Assembly (NCBI RefSeq): GCF_008923205.2 | Contig: NZ_WBMS02000042.1 | Location: 23,163 to 87,162 of the forward strand | DNA: 64,000 bases | Reading direction: 5' to 3' | From: Actinomadura physcomitrii | Lineage (GTDB): Bacteria > Actinomycetota > Actinomycetes > Streptosporangiales > Streptosporangiaceae | Part shown: positions 23,547 to 33,000 of the stretch, in pieces | How positions within the stretch are numbered: the first letter of the stretch is position 1 | Layout of the letters: the number at the start of each line of letters is the position of its first letter | Made by a program: the position numbers and the translations under genes | Notes under the pieces: model-generated | What the model was told of the DNA's origin: nothing | Databases searched by the model: none | The model's input: the letters and a program-made list of their open reading frames with translations, nothing else

Positions 23547-24059
23547 ATGCTGTCACCTCGCGGAGTCTTCGTCGTTATCGTCGCCGTTTCGGCCGCACTG
23601 GTTTCGGGCTGCGGTTCCGGTGGAGGAGGCGGCCACACGAACGTCGCCGCCTCGGCGCCCGCGACGGTTCCGAGCACTCCGGCCGGCAGCGCCGCGACGT
23701 CGTCGGAGCCCAGCGTCACGCCGTCCACCGCGTCCTCGGCGCCCGCGCAGGGTGGTGAGTGCCCGCGCGACCAGATCCCGCTGCCGGACAACGCCACCAT
23801 CAAGTCCGAGACGCACTCCGGTGTCGCCGGGGTGCCCTGCCTGCAGTACTCGATCACCATGCGGATAGGCGACGCCCGCGCCGCGTGGGAGAACACCCAG
23901 ACGAAGGCGAAGGCCGCGGGGTACGAGGTGGAGGCGGACAAGGAGCCGGTCGCGTACGTCCTCGAGGCGAAGGACAACGAGTCGTCGCCGTGGTCAACGA
24001 TCACGTACACGTTCGGGGAGGGCGAGGTGCAGATCCTCGCCGAGCAGCGCCACTCCTGA
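23547..24059 (+). CDS. secreted lipoprotein of unknown function
   Basis: A 170-residue protein with a signal sequence and lipobox ending LVSGC. A Ser/Thr/Pro-rich linker (about residues 30-70) leads to a compact domain of about 95 residues with two Cys (GGECPRDQIPL and GVPCLQYS) that could form a disulfide. IGDARAAWENTQTKAKAAGYEVEADK and a final beta-rich part follow. I do not recognise a named family. It stands alone. Confidence 0.72.
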   Translation: MLSPRGVFVVIVAVSAALVSGCGSGGGGGHTNVAASAPATVPSTPAGSAATSSEPSVTPSTASSAPAQGGECPRDQIPLPDNATIKSETHSGVAGVPCLQYSITMRIGDARAAWENTQTKAKAAGYEVEADKEPVAYVLEAKDNESSPWSTITYTFGEGEVQILAEQRHS

Positions 24060-24310
24060 CAGGAGGGCTCATCGGCGGTGCGCTCGGGGTAAGGCGATGG
24101 GACGGCAGCGTTCGTGCTGCAGCGGCGGCCGGTGCCCGCCTAGCATCTGCTCGTGACACGCGCCGTACGCGTGCCTGGAGCGACGGACGCCTCGCAGAGC
24201 CCCGCGTGCTGCACCTGCACTACACCGTCAAGCACTGACGAGGGACGAGTACGGGGCGTCGCCCCACTGCACGGTGTTGCCGGCGGCGGTGGCATTCTGG
24301 TCGTCGGCTC

Positions 24311-24604
24311 GTCGCCTACGTCGGCGTCCGCGAGAACGGCCGGCTGGTGGCGATGGCGGGCGAACGGCTCCGCCCGCCGGGCTGGACGGAGATCAGCGCC
24401 GTCTGCACCGCGCCCGAGGCCCGCGGCCGCGGCCGCGGCCACGCCGCCCGCCTGGTGCGCGCGCTTGCGGCGCGCATCGAGGCGCGCGGCGAACGCCCGT
24501 TCCTGCACGTGGCCGAGGAGAACGCCGGCGCGATCGCGCTCTACGAGCGGCTCGGCTTCGAGGTCCGCGGGCGGGTGACGTTCCGCGGGTTGCGTATCCC
24601 GTGA
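24311..24604 (+). pseudogene. C-terminal half of a GNAT acetyltransferase (FR47-like)
   Basis: About 98 residues are recognisable: VAYVGVRENGRLVAMAGERL, then WTEISAVCTAPEARGRGRGHAARLV (acetyl-CoA loop) and LHVAEENAGAIALYERLGFEVRG. Relatives have another 100-130 residues upstream. Here the upstream sequence has no continuous homologous frame, and the only in-frame ATG (24347) is in the middle of a beta strand. It is read as a 5'-truncated gene; expression of an 85-residue GNAT from 24347 cannot be excluded. Confidence 0.55.
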
Positions 24605-24653
24605 CGGTGTGTTGCGGCAGGGGTCGTGAACGCTTGCCGTTAACGGTGATGCC

Positions 24654-24674
24654 TATCCGGCGCTCATCCGGATA
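24654..24674. promoter_or_regulatory. inverted repeat just upstream of kup
   Basis: TATCCGG (24654-24660) and CCGGATA (24668-24674) are perfect inverted arms around a 7-base spacer, ending 11 bases before the kup ATG. It may be an operator or a hairpin over the ribosome-binding region. Confidence 0.4.
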
Positions 24675-24685
24675 AGTAACGGCTC

Positions 24686-26608
24686 ATGGGCGACCAGGGG
24701 GAGGCGGCCGGCACCGCGCCGTCCGAGGCGCGGGGGCGCTCGGCGCTGATGCTGGGCGCCCTCGGGGTCGTCTACGGGGACATCGGCACGAGCCCGCTCT
24801 ACTCCCTGCAGACGGTGTTCTCGATCGACCACGGCGCCGTCCGCCCGACCCACGGCGACGTCCACGGCGTGATCTCGCTGGTGTTCTGGACGATCACGGT
24901 GATCGTGTCGGTGAAGTACGTGACGCTCATCCTGCGGGCCGACAACGACGGCGAGGGCGGCGTGATGGCGCTGGCGGCGCTGGTCCGGCGGGTCCACGGC
25001 CACGTGCGGGGCCGGTCCGCGGTGGTGATGGCGCTCGGCGTGCTCGGCGCCTCGCTGTTCTACGGCGACAGCGTGATCACCCCGGCGATCTCGGTGCTGT
25101 CGGCCGTGGAGGGCCTGAAGGTGAGCACGCCGGGCCTGTCGCACGTGGTCGTGCCGGTCGCCGCGACGATCCTGGCGCTGCTGTTCCTGGTGCAGCGCTG
25201 GGGGACGCACCGGGTCGGCAGCCTGTTCGGGCCCGTCATGCTGGTGTGGTTCGCGGCGCTGGCGGCGGCGGGCCTGGCGGAGATCGTCGAACGGCCGGCC
25301 ATCGTGTGGTCGCTGTCGCCCGGCTATGCCGTCCTGTTCATCGCGGACCACCCCTACACCGCGTTCATCGCGATGGGCGCGATCGTCCTGGTGATCACCG
25401 GCGCGGAGGCGCTGTACGCCGACATGGGCCATGTCGGGAAGGGCCCCATCCGGCGGGTCTGGTTCGCGGTCGTGTTCCCCGCGCTGACGCTGAACTACCT
25501 CGGCCAGGGCGCGCTGATCCTCAACGACCCGCGCAGCGTCCGCAGCCCGTTCTTCCTGCTGTTCCCGCACTGGGCGCGGCTGCCGATGGTCGTGCTGGCG
25601 ACCGCCGCGACCGTGATCGCCTCGCAGGCGGTGATCTCCGGGGCGTTCTCGGTGTCGCGGCAGGCCGTCCGGCTCGGCTACCTGCCGCCGCTGCGCATCC
25701 GGCACACCTCGCCGCGCGAGATCGGGCAGGTCTACCTGCCGGCCGTCAACGGAGTCCTGTTCGTCGGCGTGCTGGTCCTCATGCTGACGTTCCGCTCGTC
25801 CGGCCGGCTGGCGACCGCGTACGGCATGGCGGTCACCGGCACCTTCCTGATCACCACGGTGCTGTTCCTCGTCATCGCGCGGGCGGCCTGGCGGTGGGCG
25901 GCCTGGAAGCTCGTGCTGGCCGGGGTCGTCGTCGGCGGCGCGGAGATCACCTACTTCTCCGCGAACCTCACCAAGGTCACGCACGGCGGCTGGCTGCCGC
26001 TGCTCATCGCGGCCGCGGTGTTCACGCTGATGACGACCTGGGAGCGCGGCCGCGAGATCGTCACCGAGCACCGGACGGCCAAGGAGGGCGCGCTGCCGGA
26101 GTTCATCGAGATGCTGCACCGCGAAGGGTTCCGGCGGGTGCCGGGCACCGCGGTGTTCCCGCACCCGACCAAGACGACGACGCCGATCGCGCTGCGCGCC
26201 AACGTCGAGCACAACCACGTCGTCCACGAGCACGTCGTGATCGTCTCGATGGTGTCGGAGAACGTGCCGTACGTCCCGGAGGCGGAGCGGCTGAGCATCG
26301 ACGACCTCGGGTACGGCGACGACGGGATCGTCCACGTCACGGTGCGGCACGGCTTCCAGGACCACCAGGACCTCCCGGCGGAGCTGCGGCGGGCGTCCCG
26401 GCTCCCGCACGCCGAGATGCGCTTCGACCCCGACCAGGCCTCCTACTTCCTCTCCCGCGGGGTGCTGCGGCTGACGCGCGCGCCCGGCATGCGCCGGTGG
26501 CGCAAGCGGCTGTTCCTGGCGCTGGCCCGCAACGCCGCGAATCCCGCCGAGTACTTCGCGCTGCCCGAGACGCGCACCGTCCACATGGGGTCGCAGATCG
26601 ACGTGTGA
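24686..26608 (+). CDS. kup: Kup/HAK-type potassium uptake protein
   Basis: A 640-residue K+/H+ symporter. The first helix holds the family signature ALGVVYGDIGTSPLY (near residues 27-41). VKYVTLILRADNDGEGG, SLFYGDSVITPAISVLSA and GAEALYADMGHVGKGPIRRVW follow, with about twelve helices in total to residue 450. A C-terminal cytosolic domain follows (HNHVVHEHVVIVSM, YFLSRGV). Length is normal. No good Shine-Dalgarno precedes the ATG at 24686; the core begins at residue 22, so a later start is possible. Confidence 0.95.
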   Translation: MGDQGEAAGTAPSEARGRSALMLGALGVVYGDIGTSPLYSLQTVFSIDHGAVRPTHGDVHGVISLVFWTITVIVSVKYVTLILRADNDGEGGVMALAALVRRVHGHVRGRSAVVMALGVLGASLFYGDSVITPAISVLSAVEGLKVSTPGLSHVVVPVAATILALLFLVQRWGTHRVGSLFGPVMLVWFAALAAAGLAEIVERPAIVWSLSPGYAVLFIADHPYTAFIAMGAIVLVITGAEALYADMGHVGKGPIRRVWFAVVFPALTLNYLGQGALILNDPRSVRSPFFLLFPHWARLPMVVLATAATVIASQAVISGAFSVSRQAVRLGYLPPLRIRHTSPREIGQVYLPAVNGVLFVGVLVLMLTFRSSGRLATAYGMAVTGTFLITTVLFLVIARAAWRWAAWKLVLAGVVVGGAEITYFSANLTKVTHGGWLPLLIAAAVFTLMTTWERGREIVTEHRTAKEGALPEFIEMLHREGFRRVPGTAVFPHPTKTTTPIALRANVEHNHVVHEHVVIVSMVSENVPYVPEAERLSIDDLGYGDDGIVHVTVRHGFQDHQDLPAELRRASRLPHAEMRFDPDQASYFLSRGVLRLTRAPGMRRWRKRLFLALARNAANPAEYFALPETRTVHMGSQIDV

Positions 26609-26705
26609 CGGGGCCGGCCGGGCTCCGTGGCGTGGCGCCGGTGCCGCCGCTCCCACCTGGTCTACCTTGTCCGCACATGTCCTTGCATATGAGGCGGGGG
26701 GCCGG

Positions 26706-28358
26706 ATGTACCCACGACGGTTCGGGCGCTACGAGCTGCTGACGAAGCTCGGTGCGGGCGGGATGGGCACCGTCCACCTGGGGCGGGCGCCGGACGGGCG
26801 GATCGTCGCGGTGAAGACGATGAACGGGGTCGCCATCGCCGCCGAGAGCGGCCGCCCCCGGTTCGAGCGGGAGGCGGAGGCGCTGCGGAAGGTCGACGAC
26901 CCGCACGTCGCCGCGTTCGTCGACGCCGACCTGACGGGCCCGGAACCCTACCTGGTCACCGAGTACGTCCAGGGGCTGCCGCTGGAGGCGATCCTGGCGG
27001 AGGGGCCGCTGGCGCCGGACGACCTCGGACGCCTCGGGCTCGGCCTCGCACGTGCTCTGGACGCCCTGCACGAGGCGGGCCTGGTCCACCGGGACGTCAA
27101 ACCCGCCAACATCATCATGCCGGACGGGGAACCGGTCCTCATCGATCTCGGCATCGCCCACCACCTCGACCGGACCCGGATCACGACGATGCCGATCGGC
27201 ACGCTGCGCTACATGGCGCCGGAGCTTCTGGCCGAGCGGAGGCCGACGGGGAAGGCGGACGTGTTCGGCTGGGGCGCCGTGATGGCCCATGCGGCGACCG
27301 GCCGGCCCTGCTTCCCCGCCGACTCGATCCCGGCGCTCGTCAACCAGGTCCTCACCATGGAACCGGACCTGTCCGATCTGCCGGACTGGCTGCGGGACAT
27401 CGTCGGACGGGCGCTGGCCAAGGAGCCCGCGGACCGTCCGTCCGTCCGGTCCTTGCAGGAGGCGGTGACCCGCCGTCCGCAGGTGGAGCTGCTCCAGGCC
27501 GCGTACCACGGCGCGCGCGCGGAGCACGAGCACGCCCGCGCCGAAGGCATCGCGTACGGCCTGCACGCCATCGCCGCCGCGGCCGGCGACCGGGTGCTGA
27601 TGGCGAGCAGCCTGCTGGACCAGGCGCACGCGGCACGGGGCTCGGGCAGGCTCGACCGGGCGGAGACCCTGTTCGAGCAGGCGCGGGCGGCGTCCGCCGC
27701 CGTCGGCGCCCGCGGCGACGAGGGCTGGGCGTGGGACGGCCTCGGCGTCTGCCGCCGCCACCGCGAGGACGACGACGCGGCCGGGAAGGCATTCGCCGAG
27801 GCGCTCGCCATCGCCGAGGAGGTCGGCGACGTCCCGCTGCGCGCCTGGAACCTGTGCAACCTCGGCGAGCTGGCCGTGCGGCGGGGCGACGTCGAGGCCG
27901 CCGCGGCCCGCTACGACGAGGCGATCGAGGCGTCGCCGGACCATCCGCAGATCGAGCTCACCGCGCTGGGGGGCCGGGCGCGCTGCGCGCGGAAGCGGAA
28001 GGAGTACCGGACCGCGGAGTCGCTCTTCGAACGCGCGGCGCGGCGCGCGGAGGAGGTCGGCGACCTGCCGACCTCCGGCTGGTCCTGGTACGACCTGGCC
28101 GACGCCGCGCGCGCCCACGGCGACCACGAGCGGGCGAAGACCGCGCTGGAGGCCGCGTTGGGCGTCGCCACGCGGATCCACGACCGTCTCATGGAGGGCT
28201 GGACGCTGTGCAAGCTCGGCAGCAGCCTCCGCGACCTCGGCTATGCCGGTGAGGCCGCCGCGGCGTACGAGCGGGCGCGCGACGTCGCCGATTCCCTGCA
28301 CGACGACGAGATGAGGGACTACGCCACCACCCGCCTGACCGCGCTGACCGCCCCCTGA
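26706..28358 (+). CDS. Ser/Thr protein kinase with C-terminal TPR array
   Basis: A 550-residue soluble protein. The kinase domain occupies about residues 8-258: glycine loop LGAGGMGTVHLG, ATP-binding VAVKTM, catalytic loop HRDVKPANIIM, metal loop LIDLGIAH (DLG in place of DFG) and activation-end APELLAERRPTGKADVFGWG. Residues 270-550 are helical repeats of TPR type (for example AWNLCNLGELAVRRGDVEAAAARYDEAIE). No transmembrane helix is present, unlike PknB-type sensors, so this is a cytosolic kinase with a protein-binding tail. The ATG at 26706 follows GAGGCGGGGGG; the TTG at 26667 is less likely. Confidence 0.88.
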   Translation: MYPRRFGRYELLTKLGAGGMGTVHLGRAPDGRIVAVKTMNGVAIAAESGRPRFEREAEALRKVDDPHVAAFVDADLTGPEPYLVTEYVQGLPLEAILAEGPLAPDDLGRLGLGLARALDALHEAGLVHRDVKPANIIMPDGEPVLIDLGIAHHLDRTRITTMPIGTLRYMAPELLAERRPTGKADVFGWGAVMAHAATGRPCFPADSIPALVNQVLTMEPDLSDLPDWLRDIVGRALAKEPADRPSVRSLQEAVTRRPQVELLQAAYHGARAEHEHARAEGIAYGLHAIAAAAGDRVLMASSLLDQAHAARGSGRLDRAETLFEQARAASAAVGARGDEGWAWDGLGVCRRHREDDDAAGKAFAEALAIAEEVGDVPLRAWNLCNLGELAVRRGDVEAAAARYDEAIEASPDHPQIELTALGGRARCARKRKEYRTAESLFERAARRAEEVGDLPTSGWSWYDLADAARAHGDHERAKTALEAALGVATRIHDRLMEGWTLCKLGSSLRDLGYAGEAAAAYERARDVADSLHDDEMRDYATTRLTALTAP

Positions 28359-28392
28359 CCGTCCCGCCGGTACGCCGGAGCGGGAGCGGTCA
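28356..28392. terminator. bidirectional terminator between the kinase and WYL genes
   Basis: The arms TGACCGTCCCGC and GCGGGAGCGGTCA pair with one bulged G, and an inner CCGG-TACG-CCGG continues the stem. The element overlaps both stop codons of the convergent genes. Confidence 0.6.
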
Positions 28393-29367
28393 GTCGCCGT
28401 CCGGGGCGCGGGACGCGGCGCGGTGGAAGCGGTCCGCCCAGTCGCGGAGCCGGTCGACCAGCTCGGGCGGGTGCAGGACGCGGAAGTCGGCGCCGAGCGC
28501 CCCGAGCGCCACCGTCGGCCAGTCCAGCGAGTCGGACGTGAGGCGCACGCGGCAGTGGTCCGCGTCGACCTCGTCGATGACGGCCCAGCGCCCGATCCGC
28601 TCGCGGATCGTCGCGGCGGGCGCGTCCGCCAGCACCTCGACGCGGTAGGAGCGGGGCGCGGTGTCCAGCCGGGCGCGGACGTACTTGGCGACGTCGGCGG
28701 CGGGCAGGTCGCGGGGGCGGAAGCGGGCGCCGGTTCCGTCCGGGCGCGACATCCGGTCGACGCGGAGGATGCGCCAGTCGGCGCGGTCGAGGTCGTGGGC
28801 GACCAGGTACCAGCGGCGGCCCAGCGAGACGAGCCGGTGCGGTTCGACGTGCCGGTCGGTGCGGCGCCCGCCGGCGGCGGTGTAGGAGAAGCGGAGCCGC
28901 TCGCTGTCGCGGCAGGCCAGCGCGACGGTCGTGAGGACGTCCGGGTCGACGTCGCTGCGCGCCGGGCCGCCCCAGCCGCCGCTGACGGTCATGGCGCGCA
29001 GCGCCTCGACGCGGCGCCGCAGCCGCCCCGGCATCACCTGGACGATCTTGGCGAGGACGCGCAGGGACGGCTCGGCGATGCCGTCCACCGGGCCCTGCGC
29101 GGCGGCCTGCAGGCCGACGGCCAGCGCGACGGCCTCCTCGTCGTCGATCACGAGCGGCGGCAGGGCGGCGCCCGCGGCGAGCTGGTAGCCGCCGTCGACG
29201 CCGCGCCGGGCCTCGACCGGGTAGCCGAGCTCGCGGAGCCTGTCGACGTCGCGGCGCAGCGTGCGGGGCGACACGTCGAGCCGCGCGGCCAGTTCGGCGC
29301 CCGGCCAGTAGCGGTGGCTCTGCAGCAGCGACAGGAGCCGCAGGGTGCGGGTGCTGGTGTTCGCCAT
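28390..29367 (-). CDS. WYL-domain transcription regulator (HTH_11 type)
   Basis: A 325-residue regulator. The N-terminal winged helix (TRTLRLLSLLQSHRYWPGAELAARLDVSPRTLRRDVDRL) is followed by a wing segment with RRGVDGGYQLAAG. The WYL domain has SLGRRWYLVAHDLDRADWRILRVDRM (here W-Y-L intact, near residue 205) and a C-terminal WCX-like extension. Such proteins repress a neighbouring gene in response to an unknown ligand, in other cases nucleic acid. It is divergent from the DinB-family gene, its probable target, with 96 bases between. Confidence 0.9.
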   Translation of the reverse strand: MANTSTRTLRLLSLLQSHRYWPGAELAARLDVSPRTLRRDVDRLRELGYPVEARRGVDGGYQLAAGAALPPLVIDDEEAVALAVGLQAAAQGPVDGIAEPSLRVLAKIVQVMPGRLRRRVEALRAMTVSGGWGGPARSDVDPDVLTTVALACRDSERLRFSYTAAGGRRTDRHVEPHRLVSLGRRWYLVAHDLDRADWRILRVDRMSRPDGTGARFRPRDLPAADVAKYVRARLDTAPRSYRVEVLADAPAATIRERIGRWAVIDEVDADHCRVRLTSDSLDWPTVALGALGADFRVLHPPELVDRLRDWADRFHRAASRAPDGD

Positions 29368-29463
29368 GGTTCCGAGTGTCCCGCAATTGAGGTCAGGAAG
29401 TGGCCGCTGTCGTCCGTAGCGTGGGTCTTGTCCAGGGGAAAGACCAGACCAGGAGGTACGGAT

Positions 29464-30018
29464 ATGAACGAGCACGCGATCGCCGGCGGGACCCGCGACG
29501 GCGTTGCCGAGGCGACCGGCGAGCGCGCCGATCTGCTGGCGCTGCTGGCCAAGGCCCGGCACTTCCTGCGGTTCCCGGCCCGCGACCTCACCGACGAGCA
29601 GGCCGGGCGGCGCACCACCGCGAGCGAGCTGTGCCTGGGCGGCCTGGTCAAGCACGTCGCCTCGGTGGAGCGGGGCTGGGCGGAGTTCATCGTGCGGGGC
29701 CCGTCCGCCATGCCGGACTTCACCGCGATGACCGAGGAGGACTTCCAGCGCCGCGCCGACGAGTTCCGCATGCTGCCGGGCGACACCCTGGCCGGCGTCC
29801 TCGCCGACTACGAGGAGGTCGCGCGCCGGACCGACGAGCTGGTCGTCTCGCTGCCCGACCTGGGCGCGACCCAGCCGCTGCCGAAGGCGCCGTGGTTCCA
29901 GGACGCGGAGTGGTCGGCCCGCATGGTGCTGATGCACATCGCCGCCGAGACGTTCCAGCACGCCGGGCACGCCGACATCATCCGCGAGGCCCTGGACGGC
30001 GCCAAGAGCATGGGCTGA
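29464..30018 (+). CDS. DinB-family (DUF664-like) four-helix protein
   Basis: A 184-residue protein of the DinB/YfiT-like four-helix-bundle superfamily. RADLLALLAKARHFLRFPARDLTDEQAGRRTTASELCLGGLVKHVASVERGW is characteristic; His in LVKHVASVE and in HIAAETFQHAGHADIIREAL are the expected metal ligands. Members include mycothiol- or bacillithiol-dependent thiol transferases, but the reaction here is unknown. AGGAGG lies eight bases before the ATG. It is paired head-to-head with a WYL regulator. Confidence 0.87.
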   Translation: MNEHAIAGGTRDGVAEATGERADLLALLAKARHFLRFPARDLTDEQAGRRTTASELCLGGLVKHVASVERGWAEFIVRGPSAMPDFTAMTEEDFQRRADEFRMLPGDTLAGVLADYEEVARRTDELVVSLPDLGATQPLPKAPWFQDAEWSARMVLMHIAAETFQHAGHADIIREALDGAKSMG

Positions 30019-30025
30019 GCGCCCG

Positions 30026-33000
30026 TCAGGCGGGCTCGGGCTCGGGCTCGGGGGCGGCGGACGGCAGAAGCCGCGGCGCCAGGGCGGCGGCGAGCGTCGC
30101 CGCCACGGCCGACGCCGTGACGATCGCCCACGCGCCCGGCCCGAGCGGCGTGCAGCCGAAGAACGCGCTGACCCCGGGCGTCTCGATCACCGCGACCAGC
30201 GCTGCGGCGGACAGGGCGCAGGTCGCCATGACGAGCGGGCTGCGCCAGCGGGAGATCAGCGTCTGCCCCAGCTGCGCGCCGACCAGCGCGGCGAGCGCCA
30301 TCGTCGAGGCCCGCCGGCGCCCGCCCGGGACGAGCCGGGTCAGCCGCCCGAGCTGCCAGGACGCGAGGGCCGCCGCGGCGGTCGCGGTCCCGCGGACGGC
30401 GAGCGCCCGGCGCATGTCCCGGCCGGTGAAGCCGCGGACCGGGGCCCCGCCGAGCGGCGCCGCGTCCCCGCCGGAGCCGGCCGGGGTGATCGCGACGGCG
30501 AGCGCCGGGAGCATGTCGGTGAGCATGTTCACCACGAGCAGCTGCCGGGTGCTGAGCGGCGCGTCCCCGCTGAGCGCGGTGCCGAGCACGGTGAAGGACA
30601 CCTCGCCGGCGTTGCCGCCGACGAGGATGGCGGCGGCGTCGCGGACGCTGTTCCACAGCGCGCGGCCCTCGCGCAGCGCGTCCAGGATGAGCGCGGTGTC
30701 GGGGGCGGTGAGGACGAGGTCGGCGGCGGTGCGGGCGGCGCCGGAGCCGCGCCCGACGACCGCGATGCCGACGTCGGCGCGGCGGATGGCGGCGGCGTCG
30801 TTGGCGCCGTCGCCGGTCATCGCGACGACCCGGCCGGCGCGCCGCAGGTCCTTGACGATCCGGACCTTCTGCGCGGGCGAGACGCGGGCGAACACCGCCG
30901 CCCGCTGGACGGCGCGGATCCGGTCGGCGGCGGGCATCGCGTCGAGTTCAGCGCCGGTGAGGACGCGGTCCGCGTCCGGGATGCCGAGCTCGGCGGCGAC
31001 GGCCGCGGCGGTGTCCGGATGGTCACCGGTGATCATGGTGGTGCGGACGCCCGCCGCGCCCAGCCGCTGCACGGCCTCCTCGGCGGTGGGGCGCGGGGTG
31101 TCGGCGATGCCGATGAAGCCGAGCAGCGCCAGGTCATCGACGTGGTCGGCGAGCCGCCCGCGCACCGCCCCGGGGTCGGCGACGGCCCGCTCGGCGATGG
31201 CGAGCACGCGGAGCCCCTGCCCGGCGAGCCGCCGCACGGTCCCGGCGGCGGCGCGGCGCCGGGACGCGCTGAGCGGCTCGTCGTGGTGGGCGGACGCGTG
31301 GACGCGGGTGCAGCGCGCCAGCAGCACCTCGGGCGCGCCCTTGACCGCGAGGACCGTCCGGTAGCCGTCGTGGCCGAGCGACGCCGAGAACCCGCGGGTG
31401 GTCTCGAACGGCAGCTCCTCCTGCAGCGACCAGCGGTCGTCGGGCGGCAGGTCGCCGGCGCGGTCGAGGACGGCCCGGTCGGTGGCGTGCGGGACCTGCC
31501 GGCTCCCCGGCGGCGGGCAGGCGCGCGCCGCGACGCGCAGCACCCGCCGCTCGCCCGCCCCGGCGAGCGCGTGCGGGCGCAGGGGTCCGGTCGCGCGGAC
31601 GAGCCGGAGCCTGCCCTCGGTGAGCGTGCCGGTCTTGTCGAAGCAGAGCGTGTCGACGCGTCCGAGCGCTTCGAGCGCGCGCGTCGAGCGGACCAGCACG
31701 CCGAGCCGCGACAGCCGCCGCGCCGCCGCGAGCTGGGAGAGGGTGGCGACCAGCGGCAGCCCCTCGGGGACGGCGGCCACCGCGACCGCGACGCCGGAGC
31801 CGAGCGCGCGCCGCAGCGGCAGACCGCGCAGCATGCCGAGCACGGTGACGGCCGCGCCGCCGAGCAGCGTCGCGGGCAGCGCCTGATGGGTCAGCTCCGC
31901 CAGCCGCGCCTGCATGCTGGACGAGGCGTCGGCCGTCCCGGCGAGCGCGGCGGCGCGTCCGGCCTCGGTGGTATCGGCGGTGGCGACGACCAGGGCGACC
32001 GCGCTGCCCGCGACGACCGTCGTGCCCTCGTACAGCATGCAGTGCCGGTCGGCGGGGTCGGCGCCGGGCGACGGCTCGACGCTCTTGGCGACCGGCACCG
32101 ACTCGCCGGTGAGCGTCGCCTCGTCCACCTCGAGGGACTCGGCCCACAGCAGCCGGGCGTCGGCCGGGACGAGGTCCTCCGAGCGGAGCTGGATCAGGTC
32201 GCCGACGCGCAGCCGGTCGGCGCTGATCTGCTCGGTCGCGGCGGTCCGCAGGTGCGCGAACGGCTCGGCGGCCGACGGGCCGGGGCGGGCGGCGCCGGCC
32301 CGCAGCCGGCGGGCGCGGGTCTGCTGCCCGAGCATCAGCTCGCCGAGCGCCTTCTCCGCGCGCATCCGCTGCGCGCCGCCGATCAGCGCGTTGCCCGCCA
32401 TCACGCTGCCGACCAGCAGCGCGTCCACGCTGGAGCCGACCACGGCGGACGCGGCGGCGCCGAGCGCGAGCACCGGGGTCAGCGGGTCGTCCAGCTCCTG
32501 CCGCACGGCCGCGGCGAGCCGCAGGACGGCCTTGCCCGGCCGGATCGCCGTCCGCTGCACCAGCGGCCCGGCCGTCCGCGGCTCCCGGTCCTCGCCGGGT
32601 CTAGCGGTGCCCGCCAGCCGCCGGACTGCCTCCTCGGCGGTGAGGGCGTGCCAGGCGTCCCGGACGACCGGCGGCGGCAGCGGCCGGTGCTCCAGCCGCC
32701 GTGCGCTCAGCCCGTTCGCCAGCATCGCCATCAGGGACGCGGCATGCACGGGCGGCAGCTCCGGCAGGGCCGCGGCGGCGCGGCGCGGCAACGGCCCGCC
32801 GAGACGCCGCCGGGGCCGCCGTCCCGCGATCAGCAGCGCGCCCAGCGCGGACGCGCTCAGCGACAGCTCCGCCGCCCGGTCGCTGGCGCGCCGCGCGGGC
32901 CGCACGGCGGTCAGCAGCCGCCACGCCCCGGCGAGTCCCGGCCCGGTCACGAGGTCGGCGCGCCAGTCGGTGAGGCCGCGGCCGCGCAGCACGCTCACGC

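Noticed and set aside
24605..24685. c-di-AMP riboswitch upstream of kup
   Set aside because: The interval is too short and lacks the expected conserved blocks; only a 7-bp inverted repeat is present.
24653..26656. 667-residue minus-strand frame opposite kup
   Set aside because: Asp/Arg/Gln/Gly-rich antisense of Kup, with no domain.
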